A stretch of DNA of 64,000 nt from Isoetes taiwanensis (Eukaryota; Streptophyta; Lycopodiopsida; Isoetales; Isoetaceae), in contig JAJEKV010000001.1 in assembly GCA_021234155.1 (NCBI GenBank), positions 2,233,927-2,297,926 of the forward strand. The letters run 5' to 3'. The position numbers were made by a program, and so were the translations under genes. Shown one piece after another: positions 23,132 to 35,272 of this stretch (the first letter of the stretch is position 1; every line of letters begins with the position of its first letter). A model generated the notes under the pieces. That model was not told the DNA's origin and made no database searches. It was given only the letters and a program-made list of their open reading frames with translations.

Positions 23132-23416
23132 ATTTGTGGCTATAAGAGTGAGTCGCTGTGTATGAAGAGCGACACATTTATGAGCTTCGACCAGCGATTG
23201 TGAAGTCGAAGTTGGGCCTGAGTTTTCTGGATATTTTAGAAGAAGCCGAAAGAGACATGCGTGTTGTTAGAGCAAGGCAGCGACCAAATTTAAAGCTCCT
23301 ATTTGTAATGGGTTTAGGCAGCGGCATGGTATTTAAGCAGTAGCAGGATATTTAAGCATATTGATTAAAACCAGAGGTTCTGGAAGCTTTTTGACAGCTC
23401 CTCCAGTAACGAGTTG

Positions 23417-23544
23417 TCTTGCCGTACTGTGCTACTCGCGAATAGTTAGACAATCTTTGGCATCCTTTAACTCATCTAAATCTTGCCGTACTGTGCTACT
23501 CGCGAATAGTTAGACAATCTTTGGCATCCTTTAACTCATCTAAA
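23417..23544. repeat. Perfect 64-bp tandem duplication
   Basis: The 64 bases starting TCTTGCCGTACTGTGCTACT at 23417-23480 are repeated without visible change at 23481-23544, which implies a very recent duplication or an assembly artefact. Confidence 0.9.
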
Positions 23545-23708
23545 TCGGGTTTGATGTTCAGTTGACACAGGAGCAAGGCATGCAACAAATTGGATTTTTC
23601 TTTTGAAGCACTTGCAACTTTCTTGCAGTTGAACACGTTTTTTGTAACACTATTTCCTACAATATATCAAGACAGAAGCAATTCCATTAAAGGTGATCCA
23701 AAAATTGC

Positions 23709-23713
23709 CTAAG
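23709..23713. repeat. Target-site duplication CTAAG (left)
   Basis: CTAAG directly precedes the first LTR and recurs directly after the third LTR at 38680-38684. No such pair flanks the second LTR. Confidence 0.85.
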
Positions 23714-25332
23714 TGTGACGCTCCCAGAATATATACGACCCTCGGACGTATACATACGGGGACTTTCCCCTCCCATGGCGATCATCTCACCATGAGCAGG
23801 GCCCTCCGTCTGTTTCGGGCCACCTATGAAATGAGGCCCGGAAGAAGGACACGAAGGGGTCATTCGGCCCACGCCTTCAATGGGACTCCTACGTCGCGGA
23901 AGCATGAATACAAGGGTTAGCACGCAGCATGAATATACATAAATAACCACCACGAAGGGTGGCGCATCCATCTAATATACCAACGGCATAGAATATGCAT
24001 CTAATCCTAGGAAAACACCCAGAACCCAGGTTCTACCCCGGCTCAGACTCGGTGAGGAGGATCGGTGGCGGCTAGGCCTCAAGAGATCAGCGGGCCCGAA
24101 TCTTGGCATGGCGTTGGGCGGCAATAGAACATCGGCTAGGGTTGTCCACTCCATCCGCCCCCCACCGTGCACACTTTGCGGATGGGTCAATTCATGCTAT
24201 GGCTTTGCTATAGCCTTAGGAAGACGCGAGGTTGGAGGAATCACCCTTTGAGCCTACTCCGGGTTCATGGCCTGGTCGATGATGAGGGTCGGGAAGCGTC
24301 CCCTTCGGAATCCGCGGTGGTTCCGCAGGCGAGCTAGAGAATACGTGCGCATCGGCGACCCCGTATCCGTACCCGACTTACTCGCCCTAAATCTACTCAA
24401 AGTGCAAGGTGCTCCATACGGATCACACCTTCCCACCCAGGGAGTGTCAGACCCATACCCGGCCCTCTACGTGACCGGCTATCAGGCCTAGCCCACTGTA
24501 GGAGTCTCAGGAGCCATGTATGCTCATGCAAGACCCCACCCCTCATGTCACCACTGTGTTCCTTGTCTGGTGCTAAGCCAGACCATAGCATCTAGGACCC
24601 GGTGGGTTCTTGTGCACCTGAGCGCATCTAATGGGACTCTATTGGGCGCTATCTAGGAGCATACTACAGTACATGGTTCAGAGGTCTCTACCCCCCGTAA
24701 TCCCCCCGTTTCAGAGTCAGATTTAACAAAGAGCTAACAATTCATCCTCTCAGAATAGAAATCCGAATTGAATATAAAGAGAATTTGTTTGTACAACCAA
24801 GGGTTAGATTGAATCCCAAAGAGAACAGAGAAACGGACACAACCAAGCGTTATCTAGAATTCACATAGCCACCTACCTGAATTCTGGCTGGACTCATTTC
24901 CATGGGGCGCTTCCATCTCCAGGGAGTTAGGAATTCAGCTGCTGCTGCACAGGGACGACTAGTATGGTGATTCTCTGCAGGTGGATGATGGCGCTCAGCT
25001 CCTGGCCTTCCTTGGTCGATTAGAGGAGTCAATCCCAGGGATAGGGGTCAAGTTGGCATCCAAACTTGGCAACCCCCATGCACCCCAATCGATTGGAGCA
25101 GGTGGCGCCTCCCCAAATGGTAATTAGCCCCACTTCCTAAGTTCTAGGTTATTATTATTAATGTGTTAAATTAGCATAGCTAATTTTAATCCATTGTAAG
25201 GTAACCCCTTAGGTTGCAATCACGTTCCCATACTCCCATGGTAGCGTACCTTTAGGGGGGTGACGTGCTTGTATTTGTACGTGCCTCGTATGAATACGTG
25301 ACGTAGACCGTATAAATACGTGGAACGTCACA
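23714..25332 (-). repeat. LTR A (3' LTR of the coding unit)
   Basis: A 1619-bp LTR bounded by TGTGACG and CGTCACA. On the minus strand it follows the integrase/chromodomain frame and is directly preceded by the purine tract AAGGAGGGAGAA (complement of 25333-25344), the expected plus-strand primer. It differs from LTRs B and C by many 1-3 base indels. Confidence 0.92.
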
Positions 25333-25344
25333 TTCTCCCTCCTT
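25333..25344 (-). other. Polypurine tract
   Basis: Reads AAGGAGGGAGAA on the minus strand, directly against the start of the 3' LTR. This is the standard position for second-strand priming. Confidence 0.8.
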
Positions 25345-25989
25345 AAAAAAAAAAAATAATCTTTGTCCTCAGCATTGGGGTCAACTAAACGAATGTTTAT
25401 TTATTTAGAAAAATGGAGTTAAGAATATAACATTACTACGTTGAAATTATAGTATTTCTGACAGTAATATATATATTGAAGTTACAATAGCAAAGTACAA
25501 GCACGAAGGTGCCTTACACAAGTTATCATCAAGAGAGTTTAGGACCACAGTCCGATTCAAAACATTTAGACAAGATAAATCACACATGTAGACAAAAGGA
25601 CTACGGGAAAAGTTGGGTCATCGGCAACCCTCTATACAAAGGCGGCGACACATTCCGGCTTTGCACATATCCATATACCCGTAGATTAATAATATGATGA
25701 AGGTGTGGTTAAAGGGGCCACCCCCTATAAAGAAAATAAATAAAAAAAAATATCTAAAAGGGAGTCTATCATGTCTAGGGCTTGCAATTCATTGTGGCAT
25801 AAGGAATGGTTCAGTTCCCCGTATTGCCGGAATGAACGCTGTCTATTTACTATATGCTTTCCAAGCAATGCGCGGTCATGTCAACATCAACAATACACCA
25901 CGTCCTAGAGAACACGAAGGTGATCTCATCATCGGTTATTGTTATAAGGTACGATGCATCTACCCCTCTAGAACATGATTCTCGGCAAA

Positions 25990-27350
25990 TCAGCCTTCAA
26001 GCTTACCGCCGGAAGCGGGGTTGATAGCATCGTTGATGGTGCGGCCTTGAGATTCCCGCATGAAATCCGGATAGTGCTTCTCAAGGTCTATCTTCATCAC
26101 CCAGGTAGCATCCTCAACTGGTAAGTGCTTCCACTTGACCAAGTATTGCAACATTTGAGTCCTCCTGGTCTGTTTGTAAGCTCGATCAAGAAGAGCTTCG
26201 GGCACTATTTCCAGTTGCTCTTCAGTCATTTCTAGGAGAGTTGGGGTATCCAAAACCTCCTCTGGATCAGGGGTGTGTTGCTTCAGAAGGCTCACGTGAA
26301 AGACCTTGTGGATCTTCAAACGTGGTGGCAGGTCCAAACGATATGCCTGTTCTCCCACGCGTTCAGCTATCCTGAATGGCCCAGCCCATCTGGGTGCCAA
26401 CTTCTTACAGTTCCCAATTTTAAGCTTGGCTTGTTTTACTTTGATCTTAAGCCAAACCGATTCGCCCACCTGGAAGATCCGTGGGGTTCGGTGCTTATCC
26501 GCTAGACTTTTCTGACGACTGCGTGCAGCCAATAAGTATCCTCGAACTTCCTCTACCAGGGCCTGCATTTCCAAAAGGAGTTGTTGAGAAACCTCCACTT
26601 TAGAAACAGGGTTATGCCACGTGTCGGGAGTAAGACATTGATAGCCATAATTTATCATGAAGGGAGACATCCTTGAAGACTCCTGCTTTGTACTGTTATA
26701 GGCGAATTCTACCAGGTAAATATAATCCGCCCATTGTGACTGTTTACTCCATACATAGCTTCTTAGCATGTCTTCGATAATACGATTGACACGTTCTGTT
26801 TGACCATCCATGCGAGGATGGTAAAAGTCGTACTCATGGCAAGCCTAGTGCGGATGGTGGCGAAGAAATCCTTCGAGAATGCACCGACAAATTTAGGATC
26901 TCTATCGATACAATTACTCTTGGCATCCGTGCAACCTGAAAATTTCTTTTGCAAAGAGCAAGGCGGTGTCGGCGGTATCAGGTGGTGCGACATGGCGGGG
27001 AAATGAGCCATTTTTGATAATTTGTCGACCCGCGACCATTAATCGTCATATCCGCGGAGAGTGCGTGGAAGCCCTACAATGAAATCCATGGTTATGACTT
27101 CCCACTTTGCGTTGGGCACATCCAAAGGTTGCAACTCATAGGGAATTCTTAATTGCTCGGCCTTGGTTTTCGACACAAACGACAATCGCTTGATGTACCT
27201 AGCAATATCCTTCTTCATCGAAGGCGAAGTAGGCTGGGGCGGATCTTAAAGTAAGTTTTCATAAAACCCGCATGGCCCTATATAGGGCTGTTGTGTGTGT
27301 CATGGAGAATTAGCTTTCGCACCCCGAAGTCTACGGGACACACAACTTAT
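25990..27350 (-). pseudogene. Integrase with C-terminal chromodomain
   Basis: A 273-residue frame (25990-26811) begins with the end of the catalytic core, DGQTERVNRIIEDMLRSY (catalytic E). It continues through the GPFRIAERVGEQAYRLDLP barrel and VFHVSLLK to a chromodomain (LLDRAYKQTRRTQMLQYLVK, DATWVMKIDLEKHYPDF). The preceding core segment with DRDPKFVGAFSKDF lies in another frame at 26763-27011. Further upstream, to about 27.35 kb, the sequence is pol-like but broken. Chromodomains steer integration, often to heterochromatin. The aromatic cage is only partly clear (Y in QYLVKWK, W in ATWV). Confidence 0.88.
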
Positions 27351-27517
27351 CTTTGTGATATAATAAATTGCCCTCTTTCTTATATGAGCGGAATGCTTCC
27401 GTTCTTTATCATGCGGGCTTCCTTACCCAAACTTTCCCAAATGTTCTGAGAATTAGGGATGCGTGGTTGGGGCTGTTCTATCTGCTTCGAACTTCGCTGG
27501 TGAGTGTGGAAATGGCG

Positions 27518-27766
27518 TTACAATGGGTCCGGATTCTGAAGGGATGGCGTGGATGTACGCATCCACTTAACCACATTGTGCTTCCCTGGTTTATATACAA
27601 TCTCAAAGTCATATTCCTCAAGGAATTCCATCCATCTTCGCTGACGGAGATTCAGATTTGGCTGGGTGGATAGATAGCGGAGGCTCTGATGATCCGTGTC
27701 CAGCTGAAATCTTCTACCAAGAAGATAGTGTCTCCAAATCACGGGGCGCCGCATTACAACCGCCAA
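27518..27766 (-). pseudogene. RNase H of the chromovirus pol
   Basis: The frame contains VIWRHYLLGRRFQLDTDHQS, then LRYLSTQPNLNLRQRRWMEF and YDFEIVYKPGKHNVV, the conserved RT-RNase H stretch of chromoviruses. The expected ADALSR after NVV is replaced by KWMRTS through an indel. Confidence 0.85.
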
Positions 27767-28309
27767 AGCAACTCCTGGTCATGGGTAGGATATCGCTGCT
27801 CTGCATCATTCATCTTCTTTGAATCGTAGGCAACAACTCTCCCCTCCTGCATTAACACTCCACCGGTAGCTATCTTACTAGCATCGGTGGCTACCGATTT
27901 ATCCTTTTCAGGATCAGGCAATGTAAGGACTGGTGCAGATGTTAAGGCATCCTTGAGCTTCTGAAAACCGACTTGGACTTTTCGTTTTCCAATGTTCCAT
28001 CAATCCTTTACTTTCTCATGCTTTGTGAGGTTAGTAAGAGGTGCGGCAATTCTTGCGAAATCCTTAACAAATTTCGATAATATCTGCGAGTCCCAAGAAA
28101 CTCCGGACCTCACGAAACATTAGTTGGAATGGGCCAATCCTTTACGGCTTCTATCTTGGTGGGTCAGTAGCAATTCCTTCTGGCGAGATAATATGCCCCA
28201 AGTAGTCTACCCTTGGGTGGCAAACTTGCATTTAGAGAGCTTGGCGAAGAGTCGATGGCGTCTTAGCTTACGCAAAGCTAATCGAAGATCTTTGCTCATC
28301 TTCTTTGCA

Positions 28310-28880
28310 AGGTTTTACTATAGATGAGAATGTCATCAAAGAAGATGACAACAAAGTCATCAAGTATTGGCGGAAGATGTCATTCATCAACCGCATAAAG
28401 CGTTTGAGGGGGCATTGGTCAATCCAAAAGGCATGACGGTGAACTCATAATGCCCATATCTCAGTGCGAAAAGCGGACTTATGAATGTCCTCCTCCTTTA
28501 TCCTTATCGATGGTACGGGCGCGCAAATCAATCTTGAGAAATATTTTGCCCCTTGTAGCTGGTCCATAAGATCATCTGCTCTAGGTAAAGCATAGCGATT
28601 CTTGATGGTATGCTTATTGAGTTGCCTATAATCAATACACATCCTTAAGGAGCCATCTTTCTTCTTGACAAAAGAATAGGAGCACCAAATGGTGAAACAC
28701 TAGGCGAATAAACCCCGGGTTGAGTAACTCTTGTAGTTGTTTCTTAAGCTCTCGCCAACTCAGGAGGACTCATTGATGCGGGGCCTTCTTTGGTAGGCTT
28801 CGTGCACAGTTCAAGAGTTATCTCACATTCTACCCCTCTAAAAGGAGGAAGCTTATGGATCTCATCTGAAAAAAAGATCA
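28310..28880 (-). pseudogene. Reverse transcriptase of the chromovirus
   Basis: RT pieces in several frames: [20 protein letters not shown] at about 28580-28642, KSAFRT near 28460, and the catalytic box VVIFFDDILIY (FFDD in place of YVDD) at about 28318-28350. RT copies the element RNA into cDNA. Multiple indels break the frame, so it is not translatable as it stands. Confidence 0.85.
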
Positions 28881-29424
28881 CTAAATTCTCGAAGAAGGTT
28901 AGCAATGTGTGATGGTAATGCATCGATTTCTTGCTTCTTTTTAGAGTCAGACTCAATGGAAGCAATTCTAATGACGCAAAGGAGTTCACTCCTGCATATA
29001 GCTTTTCGTAACTGTTTTAAGGACATTGACTGCATAGCGGAGTTGAATGGATCACCTTTTATTGTCACACGTGCTCCATTAGCGGCGTTGAAGGTGACCT
29101 CCGTCTTTTCACAGTCTATGTTGGCCTTGGCAGATGCTAAAAACTCCATTCCCACAATTAAATCATATTTTCCAATGTCCATTAACTTCGGCACCCAAGG
29201 CAAGCTGGGTGCTTTTGCAACCGCATCTTAAGGTTATCACGGCGACCATGAGTATGTCACGATCTTACCAGCGGCCAATGTGTGGCTTAGGTCGGGATTT
29301 CAAGTCTCAGTGCGATGCACAGGCCATTCTAGGAGAAGCAAAATTATGCGTACTACCCGTGTCCATCAAAATTATGAAGGGCTTACTGTCTATTTGGCCT
29401 ATTGTAGAAATAACAGAAGGCTGA
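28862..29424 (-). pseudogene. Retropepsin-like protease
   Basis: The frame at 29307-29618 includes KPFIILMDTGSTHNFAS, the catalytic DTGST of chromovirus proteases. The next frame (28862-29203) has the flap and second-half signature YDLIVGMEFLASAKANIDC (usual form: DVILGMDWL). The two are separated by a frameshift near 29.22 kb. Confidence 0.85.
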
Positions 29425-29443
29425 CTTTCAGCATTGCCTGTTT

Positions 29444-30350
29444 CTATAGCAGCAAGAATATGAGACGCACCGTGAATGTACTCGGGAGCCTCGTCCTCCG
29501 CAGCAAGATTGGACTCCAGATCTTCCCAATCCAGGTCGGCCATGGCGGTTGAAGCGTCTGGCGTAGCGTCACGGGCGGGCAGTGCATGAAATGTCCAGGC
29601 CTCATGCACCGGTAACATGCCTTATCCCTGCGGAGCTGTTCTCTGGCCTCTTTAGGAATGGACTGTAAGAGGCCCCGAACTTCCTTACCAGCATTGTTCT
29701 GTTTATCTGGCGTGCTAAAGGCGACTTTCTTCTCCTGGCGGTTGTAAGAATTGTGCTGAGAGGGCCCCGGACTTGGCGAACGGGGTTTGTAAGGTGTGGA
29801 CGGCCGTGGCTGCGAGTAAGGAGCAGGTCGCGGATACTGGCTCCTTGGCGTGTCCTCCTCAAGGCTTAATGCCTTAGCTTCCGCCTCCGCTACTGACTTT
29901 GGGTCAATGGCCTTGACCATACGTTTAATGGATGGGGCCAATCCTTCAATGTAGCCCTCAACTGCCCTTTTCTCATTCATTCCCGGTACATACAACCTCA
30001 AACGCATGAATTCATCAGTGTAGGCCTGCACGGACATGCCCATACATTTCCAACCTATAAAAGGTCTGAATCTGTTGGCATTTGTGCGCACGAGGCACAT
30101 AATGCGATTTAAAAGCCTTAGCGAACTTCTTGAACTTGCATCTGCTCCTGTCCAGGTGCTTAGCTCTAGCGTAACCCTTCCACCAAATACGGGCAGCTCC
30201 AGTAAGGTTGGTGGTGGCGACCTTCCCTGTATCCTTCTCCGTCATTCCATAGGACTTCCCAAATTCCTTCATCTCATCCAACCAAGATTCTGCGTTCAAG
30301 CCTCCTCGGGATTTCCCGTCAAACTGAGCTAATTTCCGGTTCTTCCATAT
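29444..30350 (-). pseudogene. Gag of the chromovirus, one CCHC knuckle
   Basis: The first frame (30015-30299) has the gag core (LTGAARIWWKGYARA, FKKFAKAFKSHYVPRA). It continues in the 29444-30100 frame (GYIEGLAPSIKRMVKAIDP), a Pro/Ser-rich linker, and CYRCMRPGHFMHCP. That knuckle is one residue short of CX2CX4HX4C, probably from an indel. Gag packages the element RNA. Confidence 0.85.
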
Positions 30351-30982
30351 GCTAGTGATGGTTTGTATCAGCGGTTTTCGGTACTCCTTATCCTTACGCC
30401 TTGAATGGTCCTTTGTCGATAGGGAGGACCCGAAGAACCGAGGTGGGCGAATGTGAGGAAGCGGGCTATCCTTAGAGGAACTCGGTGGCGTTTAGCATGA
30501 GTCCTCAGGTAGTGCAGTGCAGGGGGCTAGCTCACGGGAGGAGATGGTACATTGCTTAGTGGACTCAGTGGTCGCGGAGGCAATTCTGGTCCATCCTCCT
30601 GAGTATGTGGCAGTGGATTGGTATGTAAAACATAGGCCTGTAATTCGCCGAGTTGCCTTTTCATTAACATCAATTCTTGTTCAGGGGTGAGCCTACTGGC
30701 GTTGGAGGGTGTTTGCCAAGCGGCGTTACGTACACCGTCTATAGGGAGCATCCATGAATGTATAAGCAGATTTACATTAATGCCCAATCCTTTTAAAATA
30801 TTTGAGACAAAAGAATATACAAACAGAAAATAATATTTTCATTTTCATTTAGGTTGAGTACAAAACAAGCTTATCAGTACATGAGTTGAGACGGAAGTAG
30901 GTATGATACAATGGGAACTTTTAAAGTTCTACTGGCACACAGCGAATCCACAACAACGAAAACACAACGGAAGAGACCAAGC

Positions 30983-33900
30983 CTAGGGGTTGGCGAAGGG
31001 GTACAGGATCGCGTAGCGGGTACTCTCCCGTACAGCTCGGACGAGTTTATAGCGTGCCCAGGCTTGGACAATGATTGCTTGGTACTCCCATGTTGGGCTG
31101 ATAATCAGAAGGTTAAAGAGCCTTCGCATCGCATAAAAGAGTTGCCAAAGATGGTCGTTGGCGTCCTCAAAGGCTTCGTGCCTGGTCATATTCCAATAGT
31201 CCCAGGTACGACACAGGGTCATCTTCAGATCCTCGAAAGCTCGATCCCTGAGGATGTTAACTATCTCTAGCCCTTTGTCAGGGTCATAGAGTTCCCCTGG
31301 TGGCGGTGGTTCGGTTTCATAGCCTTCCTCCCACTCTGGATATTCACCATATCTCTGGCCATAGTCACGGTGCAAGGGTAGGGATCGTCCCTCCTAACCA
31401 TGTCGGTGATTCTTTCCTCATATTCCCAAATGGTTTCCTCTGCAACAAAGTTGGAGTGAATAGAGAACATTTTGTAATTCCACTATACCCTAAACTTTAG
31501 TGCTTTGGAAGAGGATGTCATAAAAAAAACAATTTAGTTATGCTCATCAAAAAAACTTTGTATTTAATAAGTAGATAAGGTACACATTTTTTCAATATGG
31601 TTTAAACAATTGCCAACCCCAAAATCTGATAACTACATGTGTGTATATATATATATATAACAAAATTTAAATAGCATCCTTAGTTCAGGAACTAGGCCCT
31701 GCCTCTTTATCCTTAGCCCTAGGAGGTGGTGGAGGCGGTCGGTGTCGCAGCCAGAGCTACCCGGGGTCCACGGTGGCGCCCGCAATGGATGCAACCTCGG
31801 TGGGTAAGCAGCGGCCAATGGGGCTGCCGTGAGGAGCTTCATGCCCATCCAAGGCGCAATATCCGGCCCAAGGCCGTGAAGGGCAAGATCCCGTCGATGC
31901 AGTACATACGTAAGCGTCACGATAGGGGAAGCTTCTTGTGGCCGGCGAGTGTAGAAAGTGCACGGAGGGCCCACCATGAAGCTTCAGCCTCTGGCCCTAA
32001 GTCCCGGGCTATGAAGAGGACTTGGCCGTATTTGAAGGCCGACAAAAAGAAACGGGTAAGGTGGTTACCCAGCACCTTCCCTTGCGGAGTCTCGGATCTT
32101 TTCGCCACCTCCTTATCCAAGTCCATGGGGACTTCTTCCTCCTTAAGCTCCTGTTGCTCCTCCTTCTTGTGTGCAGGGTTATGATACAAATCTTCGCCCT
32201 CATCATCTGAGTCGGAGGGAACCTCAACCATATTAATGTTTGGGACGTGAGGTCCCATAGCCGTGAAGGCTTCTGGTGCAGGCTGTGAAGGCGGTTCCTG
32301 CATCACAAAGTCCCGAAGGCGTAATAAAGTCTCCGCCGGCTCGAGGGTCTCCTGCCGGGAGGCGGCGGTGGTACACTTCGAAGGGAGCTCGGTAGAGGTG
32401 AAGTCGATAAAATCATCCATGCAATACTCCGCAAGCTCGTAAAGTACATGGTCCTTGCGCTTTGCGTCGAATCCGGCCACCATATGATAAGTCGGATGAT
32501 ATCATCAAGAGGAGGTACTCACGCCCTTGGTGATAAATAAGCTGGGAGGCCGTCTAACCACGACAAGCCTATAGCTTGTTCACGGGCTTGATGGTAACTC
32601 CTGCGCCGACTCTTTCCAGCGGCTTAAGTAAGCCCATCCCTATATGCTCATCATCCCCCTCCTCGGAGGATTCGGCAGTTGCTCTTCTCCAGCGGCAAAG
32701 TCTCATCCTCAACGTATTGGTCCATGAGGATAGCCAGGGCGAAAGTAGCTTCCAAATACTGCTGCCCCTGATGTTGGACTACCGGTAGGTGTTTTCCCCA
32801 TCGGAGTTTCCCCTTAAGGACGTCGTACGCATGCGTGTCCCCACCTAACATCTGCCGGACGATCTCCCGCTCCAAATACAGCTGGGGAGGATCCCCAAGA
32901 GGAATACACAGAGGAAGGATTTCCTCCATGTAGAAATCAAGGAATCCGGCGTAGTCCGGATGCCGCTGCATGTTGGTAAGGAGATCTATCTTATTTGGCA
33001 TAGCAAAGGTTCTGGCGGATCAAGGGAACTGTGGATCCCATGTCTCTCCATCATGATACCAGGCGGCAAGGTCGTGGCAACCATGGCGCTAGAAGGGAGG
33101 AGAGAGGAAAAGAAGCGTTTAAAATAACCCTACAGTCCCCTTTTAAACCCTCTTAATAAAGCTGACGTCAGCATTTTATTTTAAATTTAATATGGAAAAA
33201 AAAACATTAAACTTTTAATTCAAAATAAAAGCTTCTTTATTAATTATCACAAAAAGAATATGTACAAATCACGGATCCCATAAGTAGGCTAAGGTTGCTC
33301 CCCGTATCCTACTGGTGAGGGCTAAATCCTTAGGCATTATGGTGACCCTCTTTGCGTGGATGGCGCCAAAGGTTGGCGTCACCAAAAAGTGCTTACCAAG
33401 TAGGCGGCCCACCTCTTGGGTTTAAAATTACAAAAGATGCGGAAGCGGAGATCGGTCTTAAATTGCCATGCGATCTCGCGTACCAGCCTACGGAAAAGCG
33501 GCTTCGTCCCGAAGGTCCGTGGACTTCTGAAATTTCTTGGATCTCCCGCAATGCCACGTACCGGTCGGAACCGATGAGGCTTCCATTTGCGGGCGGCGAG
33601 GTCGCAATTGGCCTCGACGGTGTGGGTACGATCTTACGCCCGAGAAGCAGTGCGAGGCGTTGTCCAACCCATTTCTTTGCCTGGGTTGGAGCTGGTCTTC
33701 TTACCAAAAGCCAGAACGGTCCTTAGCTTTTCCTTGTAATGGACTGCGGACTTATGGGCGACACCCTTCCTCCGGTGCTTCCGCGATGCAGTGCGTCGGT
33801 TTTGGGTCCGGCCCACTCCGGGCGCACCTCCCTCTTGCTGGTCCCGCTGGTCTTGCGGTCAGCTCATCTTGCTCAATCTTCTCGCTCCTCCCGAGCTCTC

Positions 33901-34669
33901 CTCAAGATCTTCTTGATCGACCGGCAAAAAGTTGGGCTGACGCGGCGATTAAGTTGATGTGGTACCGTTGTGGCCCTTGAGACCCATGTCTATCCGGATA
34001 GTCACCGGATAGTCTAGGCTAATATCGGGGATTTCCCCCCATTCAAAACTGTTGGAACCCTCATGCCAATGGTATGAGGGAACCTCGATATTCTGCCATC
34101 AATGACGGCAAAGCCGTCCCCGAGATACCGGTACTCCCTCCCCCGGGCTGCCGTGTCGGCCCGCTCAATCTCCCGGTGGTCATCCTCTGGCCAAACCCAC
34201 GATCGCGGTCGAAGCCTGCCACGACATCTTCCTCCTCCGTATGGCCTTCCTGCTCGGGAGGATAAAACTTGATGAGCATCATTACCATGTCTGGTTGCTC
34301 CACAATGGTATATGGGAGCTGGCGTAGGTTCAGCCGGATAAGAAACGGCTCTGAGAAATGATAGATAGGATAAGGGATCCTATCATTGTTCTCAAACCTG
34401 TTAACCAGCTCATCCAACAAGATGTCGACGAGGGCTGGGTCAGTGGCCATGTGCTTAGCAATCATGGCGTAGATCTCCACGATGCTCAAGGTGGTTGGAT
34501 CTGGAGCGCTCTTGGTGATAGCCATAGGGAAGGGTGAGGCGCTGGCGGCGAAGAAGATGGCAAAAGGGGCGCTAAGAGGCACAAGGCACAAAGGCGCAGG
34601 AGCAGGGTCTGGTCCGGCGGCGATGGCGGAGGGCGGCTCAGGTGGTTGGAGGCGCGGAAGCACAAGCAA
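30983..34669 (-). other. Extra reading frames upstream of gag, function unknown
   Basis: Between the primer site and gag, the minus strand holds a set of long frames. The first is 34061-34669 (202 aa, including IVEIYAMIAKHMATDPALVD). Next come 32651-33001 (116 aa, GFLDFYMEEILPLCIPLGDP), 31917-32483 (188 aa, acidic, VEVPSDSDDEGEDLYHNPAH) and 30983-31375 (130 aa, EFxDLKMTLCRTWDYWNMTR-like). They are not gag or pol and match no family I recognise. Composition looks like real coding sequence. They may be exons of one additional protein, an acquired host gene, or a diverged structural protein. Confidence 0.55.
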
Positions 34670-35258
34670 ATGACAAGAATTAGTTTGTTAAACGGCCCCT
34701 TAACTTTTAAAATTTCAAATTTTCCCTTTATTAACGTCGAAATTTTATTATTATAAAATTATACGGCGGAAATACGCGCCACATACGGTCGGGCGCCGAG
34801 GGCATTATACGGCCTTCCACCTCGACTGGGCGTCGCCGAAAAGCAAGCGGCGCCCGAGTTGACTCGGCGGGCCCGCGTTGACTTCGGTCGGCGGGTCGGG
34901 CGCCGAGGGCATTTCGGGCGCGTCCACCTTGACTACAAAGCTTCAAAATGCAAGCGGCACCGAAGTTTGTTTTGGGCCTGCCCTTGACCATTTTAAGCCT
35001 AGAGTCGACATTTGTTCTAGGGTAATTCGGTGCTTAGATCCAATGGAGCCATCCTCTTCATCATTTGAGCTACCTACTGACACCTGTTAGGCCTCCAATC
35101 TTGGGCCCTCCACTTCAAAGCTATAATTTCTTAACTTAACCTAACACCAAGCCAAACAACAAAGAGAGCTAACGACACATTGACTTAGCCTCCTCCTAAC
35201 TACCGTGCTACGAGTTAGTGTTTGGCGGTGCTATGATTTCGAAAGCAACCGAAATCAC

Positions 35259-35271
35259 GGCTCTGATACCA
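35259..35271 (-). other. Primer binding site, initiator tRNA-Met type
   Basis: On the minus strand the LTR B end CGTCACA is followed by one base and then TGGTATCAGAGCC. This is the classical plant primer site complementary to initiator tRNA-Met. The same site occurs beside LTR C at 37042-37054. Confidence 0.92.
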
Positions 35272-35272
35272 C

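Larger units (their letters stand above)
23132..23713. other. Spacer between the two LTR elements
   Basis: About 580 bp of host or older repeat DNA with no gene. It contains a perfect tandem duplication (next entry). A 61-residue open frame at 23158-23343 is unrecognised. Confidence 0.4.

Noticed and set aside
24267-24491. Frames inside the chromovirus LTRs (also near 35.8 and 37.5 kb)
   Set aside because: They change or break between the three LTR copies, so they are not conserved coding sequence.
32022-32210. Plus-strand frames across 30.9-34.7 kb
   Set aside because: They are mirror frames of the minus-strand pre-gag block and have repetitive, low-complexity translations.
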